From Streptomyces sp. HUAS CB01 (GTDB taxonomy: Bacteria; Actinomycetota; Actinomycetes; Streptomycetales; Streptomycetaceae): a stretch of DNA of 64,000 nucleotides. The position numbers were made by a program, and so were the translations under genes. Of this stretch, positions 17,091-24,915 are shown in pieces. The first letter of the stretch is position 1. Each line of letters begins with the position of its first letter. The notes below the pieces were generated by a model. It made no database searches and was not told where the DNA came from. It saw nothing but the letters and a program-made list of their open reading frames with translations. Where the stretch lies: the NCBI RefSeq assembly GCF_030406905.1, contig NZ_CP129137.1:7967501-8031500 (forward strand), in the 5' to 3' direction.

Positions 17091-18344
17091 TCAGGTTCCT
17101 CCGCCCCGCCGTGACACGGGGCCGGAGGAGGCCGTGGACACGGCCGAGCTCCCGGCAGCGGCGTGAGGGCCCAGACGCCTTCGTGCCGGGATCGTGAAGA
17201 ACGCCAGTGCCGCGAGGGCCGCCACACTCGCTGCGAGCGCCAAGGCGCCTGGAAGGGACCACACCACGATCGGTCCGGCAACTGCTGCCCCCAAGGCGAA
17301 TCCGGTGATCTTCAGGCTGGCGCCGGTGGTGAAGATCTGGCCGCGCAAACGTTGTGGGGCCTCCCGGTGACGGATGGCGAACATGGCGGCCAGTTGAGGT
17401 CCTTCCCCAATCCCCACTATGGCTGCGGCCACGATGAGCACGACGGGTTGACTCCATGTTGCCAGTGCCAGCGCGACAGCCTGGACGAGGGCACCGGCCC
17501 AGATGATCGTGTCGGGGGCGGCCGAACGCGGGAATCGGGCGAGTACAGCGGTAGCCACCAGTGCGGAGACCGCCGTGCAGGAGAGCAGCATCGCGCCGCG
17601 GCCGGCTCCGCCTAGAGCGTGCTCACCCAGGAGCGGGACGCACGCCGTGAGCATGCCCTGAGCGATACAGGCGATGACCGAAGTGAGGGTCGCTCGGGCC
17701 AAGGCCGGCTTTCCGACGATGATCCGCATTCCGGCAGCAAGATCGCTGATCAGCGGGGTTGTCTGAGCGTCCCGAGCCCCACCGGGGCGGGTGGGCAGCA
17801 TCCACGCGGCGGGCAGCGCCAGGGTGATGAGCGTCGCGGAGACCACTACGGCCGTTGGGGCTCCCAGCGTCTCTGCTGTACCTCCAGCGAGAGCCGGACC
17901 GGCCAGACTCGCCACGCTGAACGTCATGGAGTCGAACGTGTTCGCCCGGAGCAGGCGGTCGCCATGCACCACTTCGGGCAGTTGAGACGTCCATCCGCCC
18001 GACAGGGCCGGCCCCAGCAGTCCCGTCACCACGGCGATCAGGACGGTGACAGTGAACGGCAACCGGCTGAGGCCCACGAGAATCGTCCCCAGCCCCGCCG
18101 CATAGATGACGAGGGCCCCAGCCAGCAAGCGTCCCGGCCGTGCCGCCCTGTCGAGGAGCGCCCCGAGTACCGGCCCGCCTACCGTGGCGGAGATCGTTAT
18201 GCCCGCGAGCAGCATCGACGCGTCGGTGGCCGATCCGGCCAGGGCGAACCCTGCCAGCATCAGCGCCGGTCCTGACATCTCGTCCCCGGCACGGGCTGCC
18301 ACGGCTCCGGCTAGATAGGAGGGGAGTGAGTAACTCTTTTTCAC
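17091..18344 (-). CDS. MFS transporter, drug-efflux type
   Basis: The 417-residue protein is a major facilitator with about twelve membrane segments and no signal for a fused domain. It starts at a GTG (18344) without a visible ribosome-binding site, which would fit a leaderless transcript. The loop GLLGPALSGGWTSQLPEVV is of the kind seen in MFS exporters related to the enterobactin exporter/DHA3 group. The CGNR zinc-finger regulator is transcribed divergently from only 38 bp away. Export of a toxic compound controlled by that regulator is a reasonable inference. The substrate is unknown. Confidence 0.85.
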   Translation of the reverse strand: MKKSYSLPSYLAGAVAARAGDEMSGPALMLAGFALAGSATDASMLLAGITISATVGGPVLGALLDRAARPGRLLAGALVIYAAGLGTILVGLSRLPFTVTVLIAVVTGLLGPALSGGWTSQLPEVVHGDRLLRANTFDSMTFSVASLAGPALAGGTAETLGAPTAVVVSATLITLALPAAWMLPTRPGGARDAQTTPLISDLAAGMRIIVGKPALARATLTSVIACIAQGMLTACVPLLGEHALGGAGRGAMLLSCTAVSALVATAVLARFPRSAAPDTIIWAGALVQAVALALATWSQPVVLIVAAAIVGIGEGPQLAAMFAIRHREAPQRLRGQIFTTGASLKITGFALGAAVAGPIVVWSLPGALALAASVAALAALAFFTIPARRRLGPHAAAGSSAVSTASSGPVSRRGGGT

Positions 18345-18382
18345 TGGTAAGACGTTACGGAGGTAACCTAAAACTCAACAAG
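18345..18382. promoter_or_regulatory. Shared 38-bp divergent promoter/operator of the MFS and CGNR genes
   Basis: Both genes begin within 38 bp of each other, so their promoters must overlap. The interval contains GTTAC-GGAG-GTAAC (18354-18367) and a direct repeat of GGTAA at 18346 and 18362, both candidate regulator sites. Confidence 0.55.
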
Positions 18383-18982
18383 ATGCGTTACATTCCTTCG
18401 GTGTCCTCCAACAGCAACGACTGGTCCACCCGGCACTCCGTGCTGACCACGGCGCGGCGGACCGCCGCGCTGATCAACGCTCTCGCTGACGACTGCCCAG
18501 ACCCGGCTGAGGTCGCCGACGTGCTCCGCACCTACGGTGAGACAGACCCCATCGACCTCACCACCCGCGATATCGCCGGGATGCGTGCAGCCGCCGCCCT
18601 GCTGCGGCAAGTCTTCGCCGCCGAGCATGCCGATGACGCCGCAGCCACTCTCAACCGCCTCCTGCAGGAGCACACGGGCCCGCTCCGCCTGACCTCGCAC
18701 GGCGGCAGCACCCCCTGGCATCCTCACCTCGACCACGACGACAACGCGCCCTGGGATGAGTGGTTTCTCGCTTCGTCGTGCATGGCTCTGACCGTCCTCG
18801 TCTGGGACCGTCAGTGCCCGCCCGGCAGGATTTGCGCATCACCCAGCTGCCAGAACGTTTTCATCACGCAGGGCAGCGGCCCGGAACGCCGCTACTGCTC
18901 CCGACGATGCGCAACCCGAGAACGAGTCGCAGCCCATCGACGCTCGCACTCCGCCGGCCAACAGCAGAGCGGAATCAAGTAG
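18383..18982 (+). CDS. CGNR zinc-finger (ABATE domain) regulator
   Basis: The 199-residue protein has an N-terminal helical ABATE-type region (TARRTAALINALADDCPDPAEVADVL, then MRAAAALLRQVFAAEHADDAAATLN). Its C-terminal CGNR-type zinc finger is CASPSCQNVFITQGSGPERRYCSRRCATRERVAAHRR, with four cysteines arranged CX4C-X13-CX3C. Proteins of this type are proposed stress-responsive transcription regulators. Divergent placement against the MFS exporter suggests local control of export. No good Shine-Dalgarno stands before the ATG, so the message may be leaderless. Confidence 0.83.
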   Translation: MRYIPSVSSNSNDWSTRHSVLTTARRTAALINALADDCPDPAEVADVLRTYGETDPIDLTTRDIAGMRAAAALLRQVFAAEHADDAAATLNRLLQEHTGPLRLTSHGGSTPWHPHLDHDDNAPWDEWFLASSCMALTVLVWDRQCPPGRICASPSCQNVFITQGSGPERRYCSRRCATRERVAAHRRSHSAGQQQSGIK

Positions 18983-19229
18983 GGCGCGCAGGAGCAAAAT
19001 CGACCACTCGAAATTCGATGACCATCACTCAAACCTCGCTGCAATAGATCATGCGCCGTCGAACGTCGGGCCTGAAGGACACGCACCAGGGGACTCGCTC
19101 GCTGAGCTCTGTCCCGACAAGCGATGGCGTCCCGTCTCAGTGGGGTTTCGTCGATGCCGTTGAGAGCGAGCGAGTGCTGAGCGGCAAACCAGGTCGACGT
19201 GGATCAGTGCGGTACCCGATCATGTGCTC

Positions 19230-19500
19230 ATGTCCTTGAGAGAGACCCTTGCCCGAGTCGATGCAGACCTGGCCACCGGCCGGGTTCCCGTAGCGCGCCA
19301 GCGTTTGCGCGGTCTCGTCTCATCCTTCCCCCACGACCTGACGCTCCGTCGGCGTCTGGCCGAGGTGTACCGGCTCTAGGACGACGCCGAGGCCGGACGC
19401 TGGATGTACCTCGAAGAGGACCGCAACGCTGACGAGACCGCCACCTTCGAAGCGCGGTACAGGTGTCCCGGGTGGCGGTGAAGGCCCTCGCCTGGCGCGG
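19230..19500 (+). pseudogene. DUF6584-type small protein, broken
   Basis: MSLRETLARVDADLATGRVP leads into VARQRLRGLVSSFPHDLTLRRRLAEVYRL and is then cut by TAG at 19377-19379. The same frame continues with AGRWMYLEEDRNADETATFEARY before a one-base shift. The expected end, VKALAWRG, is read in the next frame. This short family of unknown function is common in Streptomyces. Here a stop and a frameshift inactivate it. Confidence 0.65.
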
Positions 19501-19515
19501 CATCTTGTGGGCTGG

Positions 19516-20535
19516 TCAGGTTCCTGTGATGGCGGCGGGTTGGCCGGTGTGGAGCGAGGCGTAGGCGGCGAGGGCGGTTTTGAGGGTGCGCAGGCCTGTC
19601 TCGCCGTCGGGGTGGGCGCGTTGTCCGGTGCGGGCGGCGCTGAGGAAACTCTCGAGCATGGCGGCGTCGAGGTCGATGGCGGCGGGTTCCCAGCGGGCGG
19701 CGGCCTGGGCGGTGTCGTAACCAGTGAGGAGCGGTGGGAAGGCGTCGAATTCCGCGAGTGCGCGCTCGCCGACGCAGGTGAGGGTGAGACCGCCCCAGGT
19801 GGGGTGGGTGGCGGGATGACTCCAACTGCAGTCGATGGTGGCGACGAGCCCTCGCGGGTAAGTGAGGGTGAGTAGCCCGGCGGACTCCACTTCTGGTCCG
19901 TCGGTGCTGGAGGTGAGGAGGGAGTTGGCGACGGCGTGGACGTGGGTGGGCTGCTCGCCCTCGAGGAGGACGTCCAGGAGGTCTGCGATGTGCAGGGTGT
20001 GGTCCATGATGGCGCCGCCTCCGGCGAGAACGGGGTCGGCGAACCAGGGGCGCACCAGGCCTGGGGGGCGGGAGTTGTTGACGCCGTGGATGCTGAGGAG
20101 GGGCCCGAGGGTGCCGTCGGCGATGGTGTGCCGGAGGGCTGCGAAGGCGGGGTGGAAGCGTACGGGGTAGGCGGTCATGAGGCTCACGCCGCCCTGTTCG
20201 CAGGCGTCGATCATGGCGCGTGCGTCGTCCTCGGTGGTGGCCAGGGGTTTCTCGCACAGGATGTGAGCACCTGCGGCGGCGGCCTGCTCGACGAGTGTGC
20301 GGTGGCGGGCGTTCTCGCTGGCGACGATGACGGCCCGGGGACGCTCTGCGAGGGCCTCGTCGTAATCGGCCCGGTAGGAGACACCGAGTTCGTCGGCCAG
20401 GGACTTGCCGCGGGTGGGGTCGCCGGGGTCGGCGTCGGGGTCGGTCACGATGAGCTCGATGTCGCTTCGGTCGCGCAGCAGCTGGATGTACGTCGCTGCG
20501 TGAACGTGGGCGAAGGACAGGAGGGCGACCTTCAT
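19516..20535 (-). CDS. Gfo/Idh/MocA family dehydrogenase (second copy in PTS operon)
   Basis: The 339-residue enzyme is an NAD(P)-dependent sugar dehydrogenase of the Gfo/Idh/MocA family. The N-terminal Rossmann part begins MKVALLSFAHVHAATYIQLL. The family EKP motif is present as HILCEKPLATT, followed by the substrate-domain block GGGAIMDHTLHIADLLDVLL, which contains the conserved histidine. The usual GxGxxG is replaced by SFAHVH, as in one subgroup. Its start overlaps the stop of the preceding dehydrogenase gene by 4 nt. It is the last gene of the leftward PTS operon. Oxidation or reduction of an imported sugar phosphate is inferred. Confidence 0.88.
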   Translation of the reverse strand: MKVALLSFAHVHAATYIQLLRDRSDIELIVTDPDADPGDPTRGKSLADELGVSYRADYDEALAERPRAVIVASENARHRTLVEQAAAAGAHILCEKPLATTEDDARAMIDACEQGGVSLMTAYPVRFHPAFAALRHTIADGTLGPLLSIHGVNNSRPPGLVRPWFADPVLAGGGAIMDHTLHIADLLDVLLEGEQPTHVHAVANSLLTSSTDGPEVESAGLLTLTYPRGLVATIDCSWSHPATHPTWGGLTLTCVGERALAEFDAFPPLLTGYDTAQAAARWEPAAIDLDAAMLESFLSAARTGQRAHPDGETGLRTLKTALAAYASLHTGQPAAITGT

Positions 20536-21554
20536 CGGGGGCTTCCTTCCGTGAGCGTGCGCGGGGCTGCGTCGTGGACGGCGACGGCCAGCCCGGTAGC
20601 TGCGGAGCGGCGGGCGGCTGCGGCGATCCGGACTGCCGCCACACCGTCCAGGGCGTTCACCCGCGGGGCGGGGCCGCCCTGGAAGGCGGACGCGAACTCG
20701 CGGATCTGAGCGGCGAAGGGGTCTTCGCCGAAGTCGCCCGTGGGTACTGCGCCCGCTTGGGCGCCGGCTGAACCGGTCAGGTGCAACGACGGGTGGGCGA
20801 GGGAGTCGTGGGTGAGGGTGCCGTTGGAGCCGGCGACGTGGAAGGTGTAGCGGAACGGACTGGCGGGCGGGCCCCACACACCCAGGACCTGGGAGATCAC
20901 GCCGGATTCGTGGGTGAGGGTGGCGCTGCCGGTGGCGACGGGCGCCTCCGGGGCAGGTGCGGTGAGGTGGCCGCGCTGGGTGGCGTGGATGCCGACGACC
21001 TCCCCGAAGAGCCACCGGGCGATGTCCATGTCGTGGAGCATCTGGTCGGTGACGATGCCCCCCGAGAGGGCGGGATCGGCGAACCAGGGGCTCCACGTGG
21101 GATAGCGGCCGGTGCGGGTGAAGCGGGCCACGGCCACGCGTCCGACCGCCCCGGAGGCGAGGGCGTCGCGGAGCCGGCTGTAGGCGGGGAAGAATCGCAC
21201 GACGTGTCCGGGGTAGAGCAGGCGTCCGGCCTTGTGGGCGGCTTCGGCCATCTCTTGGGCGTCCTGCGGTGTCAGGGCGAGGGGTTTCTCGCACAGGACG
21301 TCCGCTCCGGCCGCGAAGGCGGCCAGGGCGATGTCGCGATGGGTGGCGGTGGGGGTGCAGATGTCGGCGACCGATGCCCCGTCCAGGGCTTCATCGAGGC
21401 AAGCGGCCTTGGTGAGGCCGAACTCCTCTGCGAGCAGCGCGGCTTGGTCGTCGGTGGAGAAGATGCGGATACGTGCTCCGAGGGCGATCCAGGCCGGCAC
21501 GTGGGTGCGGGCGATGAATCCGGCACCGATCACGGCCACCTCGAGTCTTTTCAT
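20532..21554 (-). CDS. Gfo/Idh/MocA family dehydrogenase (first copy in PTS operon)
   Basis: The 340-residue protein has the classical nucleotide-binding motif VAVIGAGFIARTHVPAW at residues 6-22. The family motif DVLCEKPLALTPQDAQEMAEAA is present, as is GGIVTDQMLHDMDIARWLFGEV with the catalytic D-H pair. It belongs to the sugar and inositol dehydrogenases. Its ATG overlaps the stop of the HAD gene (ATGA) and its own stop overlaps the next dehydrogenase, showing tight coupling. Two non-identical dehydrogenases in one operon suggest an oxidation and a later reduction, for example via a keto-sugar intermediate. That is inference. Confidence 0.9.
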   Translation of the reverse strand: MKRLEVAVIGAGFIARTHVPAWIALGARIRIFSTDDQAALLAEEFGLTKAACLDEALDGASVADICTPTATHRDIALAAFAAGADVLCEKPLALTPQDAQEMAEAAHKAGRLLYPGHVVRFFPAYSRLRDALASGAVGRVAVARFTRTGRYPTWSPWFADPALSGGIVTDQMLHDMDIARWLFGEVVGIHATQRGHLTAPAPEAPVATGSATLTHESGVISQVLGVWGPPASPFRYTFHVAGSNGTLTHDSLAHPSLHLTGSAGAQAGAVPTGDFGEDPFAAQIREFASAFQGGPAPRVNALDGVAAVRIAAAARRSAATGLAVAVHDAAPRTLTEGSPR

Positions 21555-22315
21555 GCTTCGGTCTCCTCGTCGTTGCGTCCCGCATTCGGGGAGTGTGTTC
21601 TGAGGGCGCCGCGGATGCTGCGCACGCTCGCGGCGGTGAGATCGGGGACGGTCCAGCGCGCTCCGGCCAGGGTGAGGTCGGCCGCGGCGGTGGTGGTGGT
21701 GACGCCGACGATGTCCCGGACACCGGCGGCGACCAGAGCGCGGACTCCCGACGGTGAGTCCTCGAAGGCCAGGCAGTGCTCGGGCCGCGCCCGCAGGGCG
21801 GTGCAGGCCCTGAGGTAGCCCTCGGGGGAGGGTTTCCCGGACGTGGTGTCCTCTGCCGTGATGACCACGTCGACCAAGTGGCGTACGCCGAGGACCTTGT
21901 CGAGGAGGTGCTGGGCCCACAGCGCACCGGCGCTGGTGATGACGGAGACGGGATACTTCACGCGCAGCCGCCGGATGAGTGCGGCAGCACCGGGAACGAC
22001 CTCGACGCTGCCGGCGTGCTCCAGCGTGAAGGCGGTCATGGTGGACAGCACGGTTTGTGCGTCGGCGCCCGTCCAGGGCCCGGGAACGCCGACGATGACG
22101 TCACCGGGCCGTCGCCCCATGTACTGCTGCTCGTAGTCGGCGTCGGTCACCTCGACGCCCCAGGTGTCGAAGAACGCCTGCCAGGCGAGGCGGTGGACCT
22201 CTTCGCTGAGGACCAGGGTGCCGTCCAGGTCCAGGAGGACCGCTTCGCACGGCGGACGGGAGCCGGGCCCCTGGCCGCCGGTCCTCTTCGGGGGACGGGC
22301 GTCGGCCGTTGTCAC
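21551..22315 (-). CDS. HAD-superfamily phosphatase/phosphoglucomutase-like protein
   Basis: The 254-residue enzyme is a HAD subfamily IA protein of the beta-phosphoglucomutase type. Motif I is LLDLDGTLVLSEEVHRLAW (nucleophile and acid/base aspartates), motif II VSVITSAG, and motif III GKPSPEGYLRA with the conserved lysine. Motif IV is LAFEDSPSGVRALVAAG. A four-helix cap lies between I and II. The GTG start overlaps the EIIA stop (GTGA). In a PTS operon it would dephosphorylate or isomerise the imported sugar phosphate. Which of the two cannot be read from sequence. Confidence 0.87.
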   Translation of the reverse strand: MTTADARPPKRTGGQGPGSRPPCEAVLLDLDGTLVLSEEVHRLAWQAFFDTWGVEVTDADYEQQYMGRRPGDVIVGVPGPWTGADAQTVLSTMTAFTLEHAGSVEVVPGAAALIRRLRVKYPVSVITSAGALWAQHLLDKVLGVRHLVDVVITAEDTTSGKPSPEGYLRACTALRARPEHCLAFEDSPSGVRALVAAGVRDIVGVTTTTAAADLTLAGARWTVPDLTAASVRSIRGALRTHSPNAGRNDEETEA

Positions 22316-22776
22316 AGCGCCGCCCAGCTGAACAGCAGGGCCCCGGCCGGTACCGGGCCGGTGACGGACGGCGGCTGCGTCGATCCGGGCCGGCTGTCGA
22401 GGACCACAACCGGGCAGATGGCGGACAGGCCGAGTGCCCGGACCGCGCTCGGGTCGAAGGTGATCACAGTCCGGCCGACCTCTACCTGTTCTCCTTCGGC
22501 GACATGCGCGCGGAACCCTTCTCCCTTCAGCCGCACGGTGTCGATGCCCAGGTGCACGAGGACGGCCGCCCCGCTGCTGGTATGGATCACGAACGCATGC
22601 GGGTGCAGCGTGGCGACCGTGCCGGCGACCGGCGCTACGACGTCGACGGGCCCGGCGACGTGGGGAGGCTCCACCGCCACTCCAGATCCCACCATCTGAG
22701 CTGCGAAAACCGGGTCGGGGACTTTGCCGAGTGCCGTGAGGGTCCCGGCCAGTGGGGCGTAGACGGCAAGACTCAC
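22312..22776 (-). CDS. crr: PTS EIIA, glucose/GlcNAc (Crr) type
   Basis: The 154-residue cytoplasmic phosphocarrier is a complete single-domain EIIA-Glc. It starts MSLAVYAPLAGTLTALGKVPDPVFAAQMVGSGVAVEP. The two conserved histidines lie in LHPHAF (H60) and VLVHLGIDTV (H75). The second accepts the phosphate from HPr. It is fused to nothing and overlaps EIIB upstream and the HAD gene downstream by 4 nt each. Being a second Crr-type protein in the organism would be unusual, because streptomycetes normally use one Crr for all GlcNAc-type permeases. Confidence 0.92.
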   Translation of the reverse strand: MSLAVYAPLAGTLTALGKVPDPVFAAQMVGSGVAVEPPHVAGPVDVVAPVAGTVATLHPHAFVIHTSSGAAVLVHLGIDTVRLKGEGFRAHVAEGEQVEVGRTVITFDPSAVRALGLSAICPVVVLDSRPGSTQPPSVTGPVPAGALLFSWAAL

Positions 22777-23003
22777 AGCAGCTCCTTGATGTCCTCGGCC
22801 AGGGAGTCCGCCTCGGGGCCGACGACCACCTGGACGACTCCGGCCGACACCAGGACCCCGTGGGCGCCTGCTCTCTTGAGGGCGCCCACGTCAACGACGC
22901 CCGGGTCGTTCACCTCGGTGCGCAGCCTGGTGATGCAGGCCTCGATGTCGGCGATGTTGTCTGCTCCTCCGAGCCCTTCGACGATGAGTCGGGCTTTGGA
23001 CAT
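22773..23003 (-). CDS. PTS EIIB, GlcNAc/glucose type
   Basis: The 76-residue protein is a free-standing EIIB: ARLIVEGLGGADNIADIEACITRLRTEVND, with the phosphorylated cysteine at position 23. AHGVLVSAGVVQVVVGPEADSLAEDI follows. It receives phosphate from EIIA and passes it to the sugar during transport by EIIC, whose gene is in the opposite arm. GGAGGGG precedes the ATG. It is the first gene of the leftward operon, whose leader contains an ACTGGT-type box. Confidence 0.93.
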   Translation of the reverse strand: MSKARLIVEGLGGADNIADIEACITRLRTEVNDPGVVDVGALKRAGAHGVLVSAGVVQVVVGPEADSLAEDIKELL

Positions 23004-23068
23004 GGGTGCCCCTCCTGATCAGCGGAGTGATGCGGCGCCGCGCCGAAGTGAGGAGCACGCCGCAGGGA

Positions 23069-23084
23069 AGTGGTAATTACCAGT
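23069..23084. promoter_or_regulatory. DasR-type (dre-like) box, leftward PTS operon
   Basis: AGTGGTAATTACCAGT fits the ACTGGT-N4-ACCAGT pattern bound by DasR-like GntR regulators. It lies 65 nt upstream of the EIIB start. On the minus strand a further CTGGT begins exactly 10 bp before the box, giving a third half-site. Confidence 0.8.
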
Positions 23085-23159
23085 TATGACCAGAAGGGTA
23101 GCCCAGGGGGGCGGGGCGGGCAACCCTGAAAAGCGTGTACATGTCAAACAGTTGGCTAG

Positions 23160-23813
23160 GTGTATTGACTCGTAGCGTTGTTCACACGACTGATCGGGGG
23201 GTGGCCGCGCCGAGTGCGGTGGCGGCGGCGTCCCGTCAGAGCTGCCGACCGTGCGCCAGCCGCCGCCGTTGGGGATGCTGCCGAGTTTCTTGATGTCGAC
23301 GTGGACCATTTCGCCGGGCCGGGCCCGTTCCTGGTGGCGGACGGGCTCTCCGGTGGGCCGGTCGGGCCAGGATCAGCCAGCTGAGACCGTGCCGGGTCAG
23401 GATGCGGTGCACGGTCGAGGCGGGCGGTCCGAGGGTCGGGCCGATGCGGGCCGGGCTCAGCCTGCGGGTCTGCCTCAGCTCACAGACACGTGCTTCCACC
23501 TCGGGCTCCGTGCGGTGCGGGATGGTGCGTGGCCGGCTGGAGCGGTCCTGCAGGCCGGCCTCGCCCTCCGCCCGCCATCGGCGCATCCGCTTGTGAGCCG
23601 TGGCCCGCGAGCGCCCCATCTCGGCGGCCACAGGAGCGACCGGACGTCCGGAACGCGCACGTTCGACCAGCAGCCGCCTCCCGAAGACGGTCAGCCGGGC
23701 ATCACGGTGGGACACGAAGGCCTCCGTGCGGTGAAGATCCGACACCTCCACCACACACGGAGGCCTTCAGCACGATCAAGACCCTGCGTGTCGACAACGC
23801 TCGTGATCAATAC
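23160..23813. mobile_element. Internally deleted IS481-family element
   Basis: Imperfect terminal repeats are recognisable: GTATTGACTCGTAGCGTTG at the left (from 23162) and, inverted, GTATTGATCACGAGCGTTG at the right (up to 23812). The copy is flanked by the direct repeat GGCTAG at 23154-23159 and 23814-23819, containing the CTAG preferred by IS481. Full elements are about 1.0-1.1 kb. This one keeps both ends but only about 0.65 kb, so it could move only with help from another copy. Confidence 0.72.
23236..23715 (-). pseudogene. IS481-family transposase, 3'-deleted and frameshifted
   Basis: The helix-turn-helix half is clear: SHRDARLTVFGRRLLVERARSGRP, EMGRSRATAHKRMRRWRAEGEAGLQDRSSRP and ARIGPTLGPPASTVHRIL. 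The frame then shifts near 23350, and the start of the catalytic domain (MVHVDIKKLGSIPNGGGWR) is read in another frame. The remaining DDE part is deleted. The GTG at 23715 matches the usual start of these proteins. Confidence 0.8.
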
Positions 23814-23874
23814 GGCTAGTGGCGTGCGTGCAGGTCAATGCATGACTCCCGCCCGGGATGCCTCGGGCCGGGGT

Positions 23875-24636
23875 TCAGTGCTCGGTGAGGGTCATGTGCA
23901 ACTGGTAACGGTCGGCGCGGAACCACGAGTACGCGTGCTCGACGGGCTGCTCGCCGCTGTAGGCGATGCGGTCGAAGGTCATGACGGCAGTGCCCTTGCG
24001 GATGCCCAGGAGGGCGGCGGTCTCCGTGGAGGCCGACCCTGCCCCGACCGTCTGCTCCGCACGGTCGACGGGATATCCGAACCGTGAGCCCAGGGTGTCG
24101 TAGATCGAGGCGGTGAAGTCCACGCTGTCCAGCTCCGGCAGAAGGTCGGCGCTGTACCAGGCGTCCTCGACGCAGATGGGCGTCCCGTTGGCCAGCCGGA
24201 GGCGGCGGACGTGCCATGACTGCTGCTTCTCGGTCATCCGGAGAGCCGCGGCGGTGGCTGAGGTGGGGGCCTTCTTGTCGGTCGAGAGTACGACGGTGCC
24301 CGGCTCCAGGCCGAGTCGGCGCATGTCCTCGTGGAAGGAGGCCAGGCCGAGTTCCGAGCGGTGTGTCCGCTCGGCAACGAAGGTGCCGCGCCCGTGTACC
24401 CGCACGGCCAGTCCTTCGGCCACGAGCTGACTGAGGGCTTCGCGTACCGTCACCCGGCTGACCCCGTGGTCGAGGCACAGTTGGCGCTCACTCGGCAGTG
24501 CGTCGCCGGGGGAGAGTCGGTTGGTGCACATGTCGACCAGAATCGCGCGCAGCTGTGCGTGCTTGGGCACCATGCTCTTGGCGGCGATCTGCTGTGTAGC
24601 CACTGCGACCCCACTCTCGGTTCCGGGAGGCTTCAT
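23875..24636 (-). CDS. GntR/HutC family regulator, DasR-like
   Basis: The 253-residue protein has a GntR winged helix: LRAILVDMCTNRLSPGDALPSERQLCLDHGVSRVTVREALSQLVAEGLAVRVHGRGTFVAE, residues about 31-90. A HutC/UTRA effector domain follows (GLEPGTVVLS, then WHVRRLRLANGTPICVEDAWYSADLLPEL, ending YSWFRADRYQLHMTL). DasR of the same family binds ACTGGT-type boxes and releases them with GlcN-6-P. Four such boxes surround this locus, one directly before this gene, so it is the likely local and self-regulating repressor. The ATG at 24636 with GAGG is chosen over a longer frame. Confidence 0.9.
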   Translation of the reverse strand: MKPPGTESGVAVATQQIAAKSMVPKHAQLRAILVDMCTNRLSPGDALPSERQLCLDHGVSRVTVREALSQLVAEGLAVRVHGRGTFVAERTHRSELGLASFHEDMRRLGLEPGTVVLSTDKKAPTSATAAALRMTEKQQSWHVRRLRLANGTPICVEDAWYSADLLPELDSVDFTASIYDTLGSRFGYPVDRAEQTVGAGSASTETAALLGIRKGTAVMTFDRIAYSGEQPVEHAYSWFRADRYQLHMTLTEH

Positions 24637-24648
24637 CGCACCTCTCTG

Positions 24649-24664
24649 ACTGGTTACTACCAGT
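24649..24664. promoter_or_regulatory. DasR-type box in front of the GntR regulator gene
   Basis: ACTGGTTACTACCAGT lies 13 bp upstream of the GntR ATG, overlapping where the transcript would start. This suggests autoregulation. Confidence 0.8.
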
Positions 24665-24796
24665 ATGCAGCATGCGCCAGGCCTCGATTTCATCACGGCA
24701 GCGCCTGTGCCCGCTCGTGGCGGATTGCACGCGCCGCGGCGTTCTGCTGCGTCGAAGCATTGACATGCCCCGGGTGCGGGGCCATGCTGAGGGTCA

Positions 24797-24812
24797 ACTG
24801 GTCATTACCAGT
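24797..24812. promoter_or_regulatory. DasR-type box, rightward PTS operon
   Basis: ACTGGTCATTACCAGT stands 104 nt upstream of the EIIC start. An extra ACCAG half-site follows exactly 10 bp after the right half. Confidence 0.8.
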
Positions 24813-24915
24813 CACTACCAGAGCTGATGGTTCGGCCAATCCGGCAGCTTCGGGCTGCCACGTACCCGTCCGGCTCTCCGCGTCCCGCCCCCCTGCACAC
24901 GCCTTTGAGGTTGTC

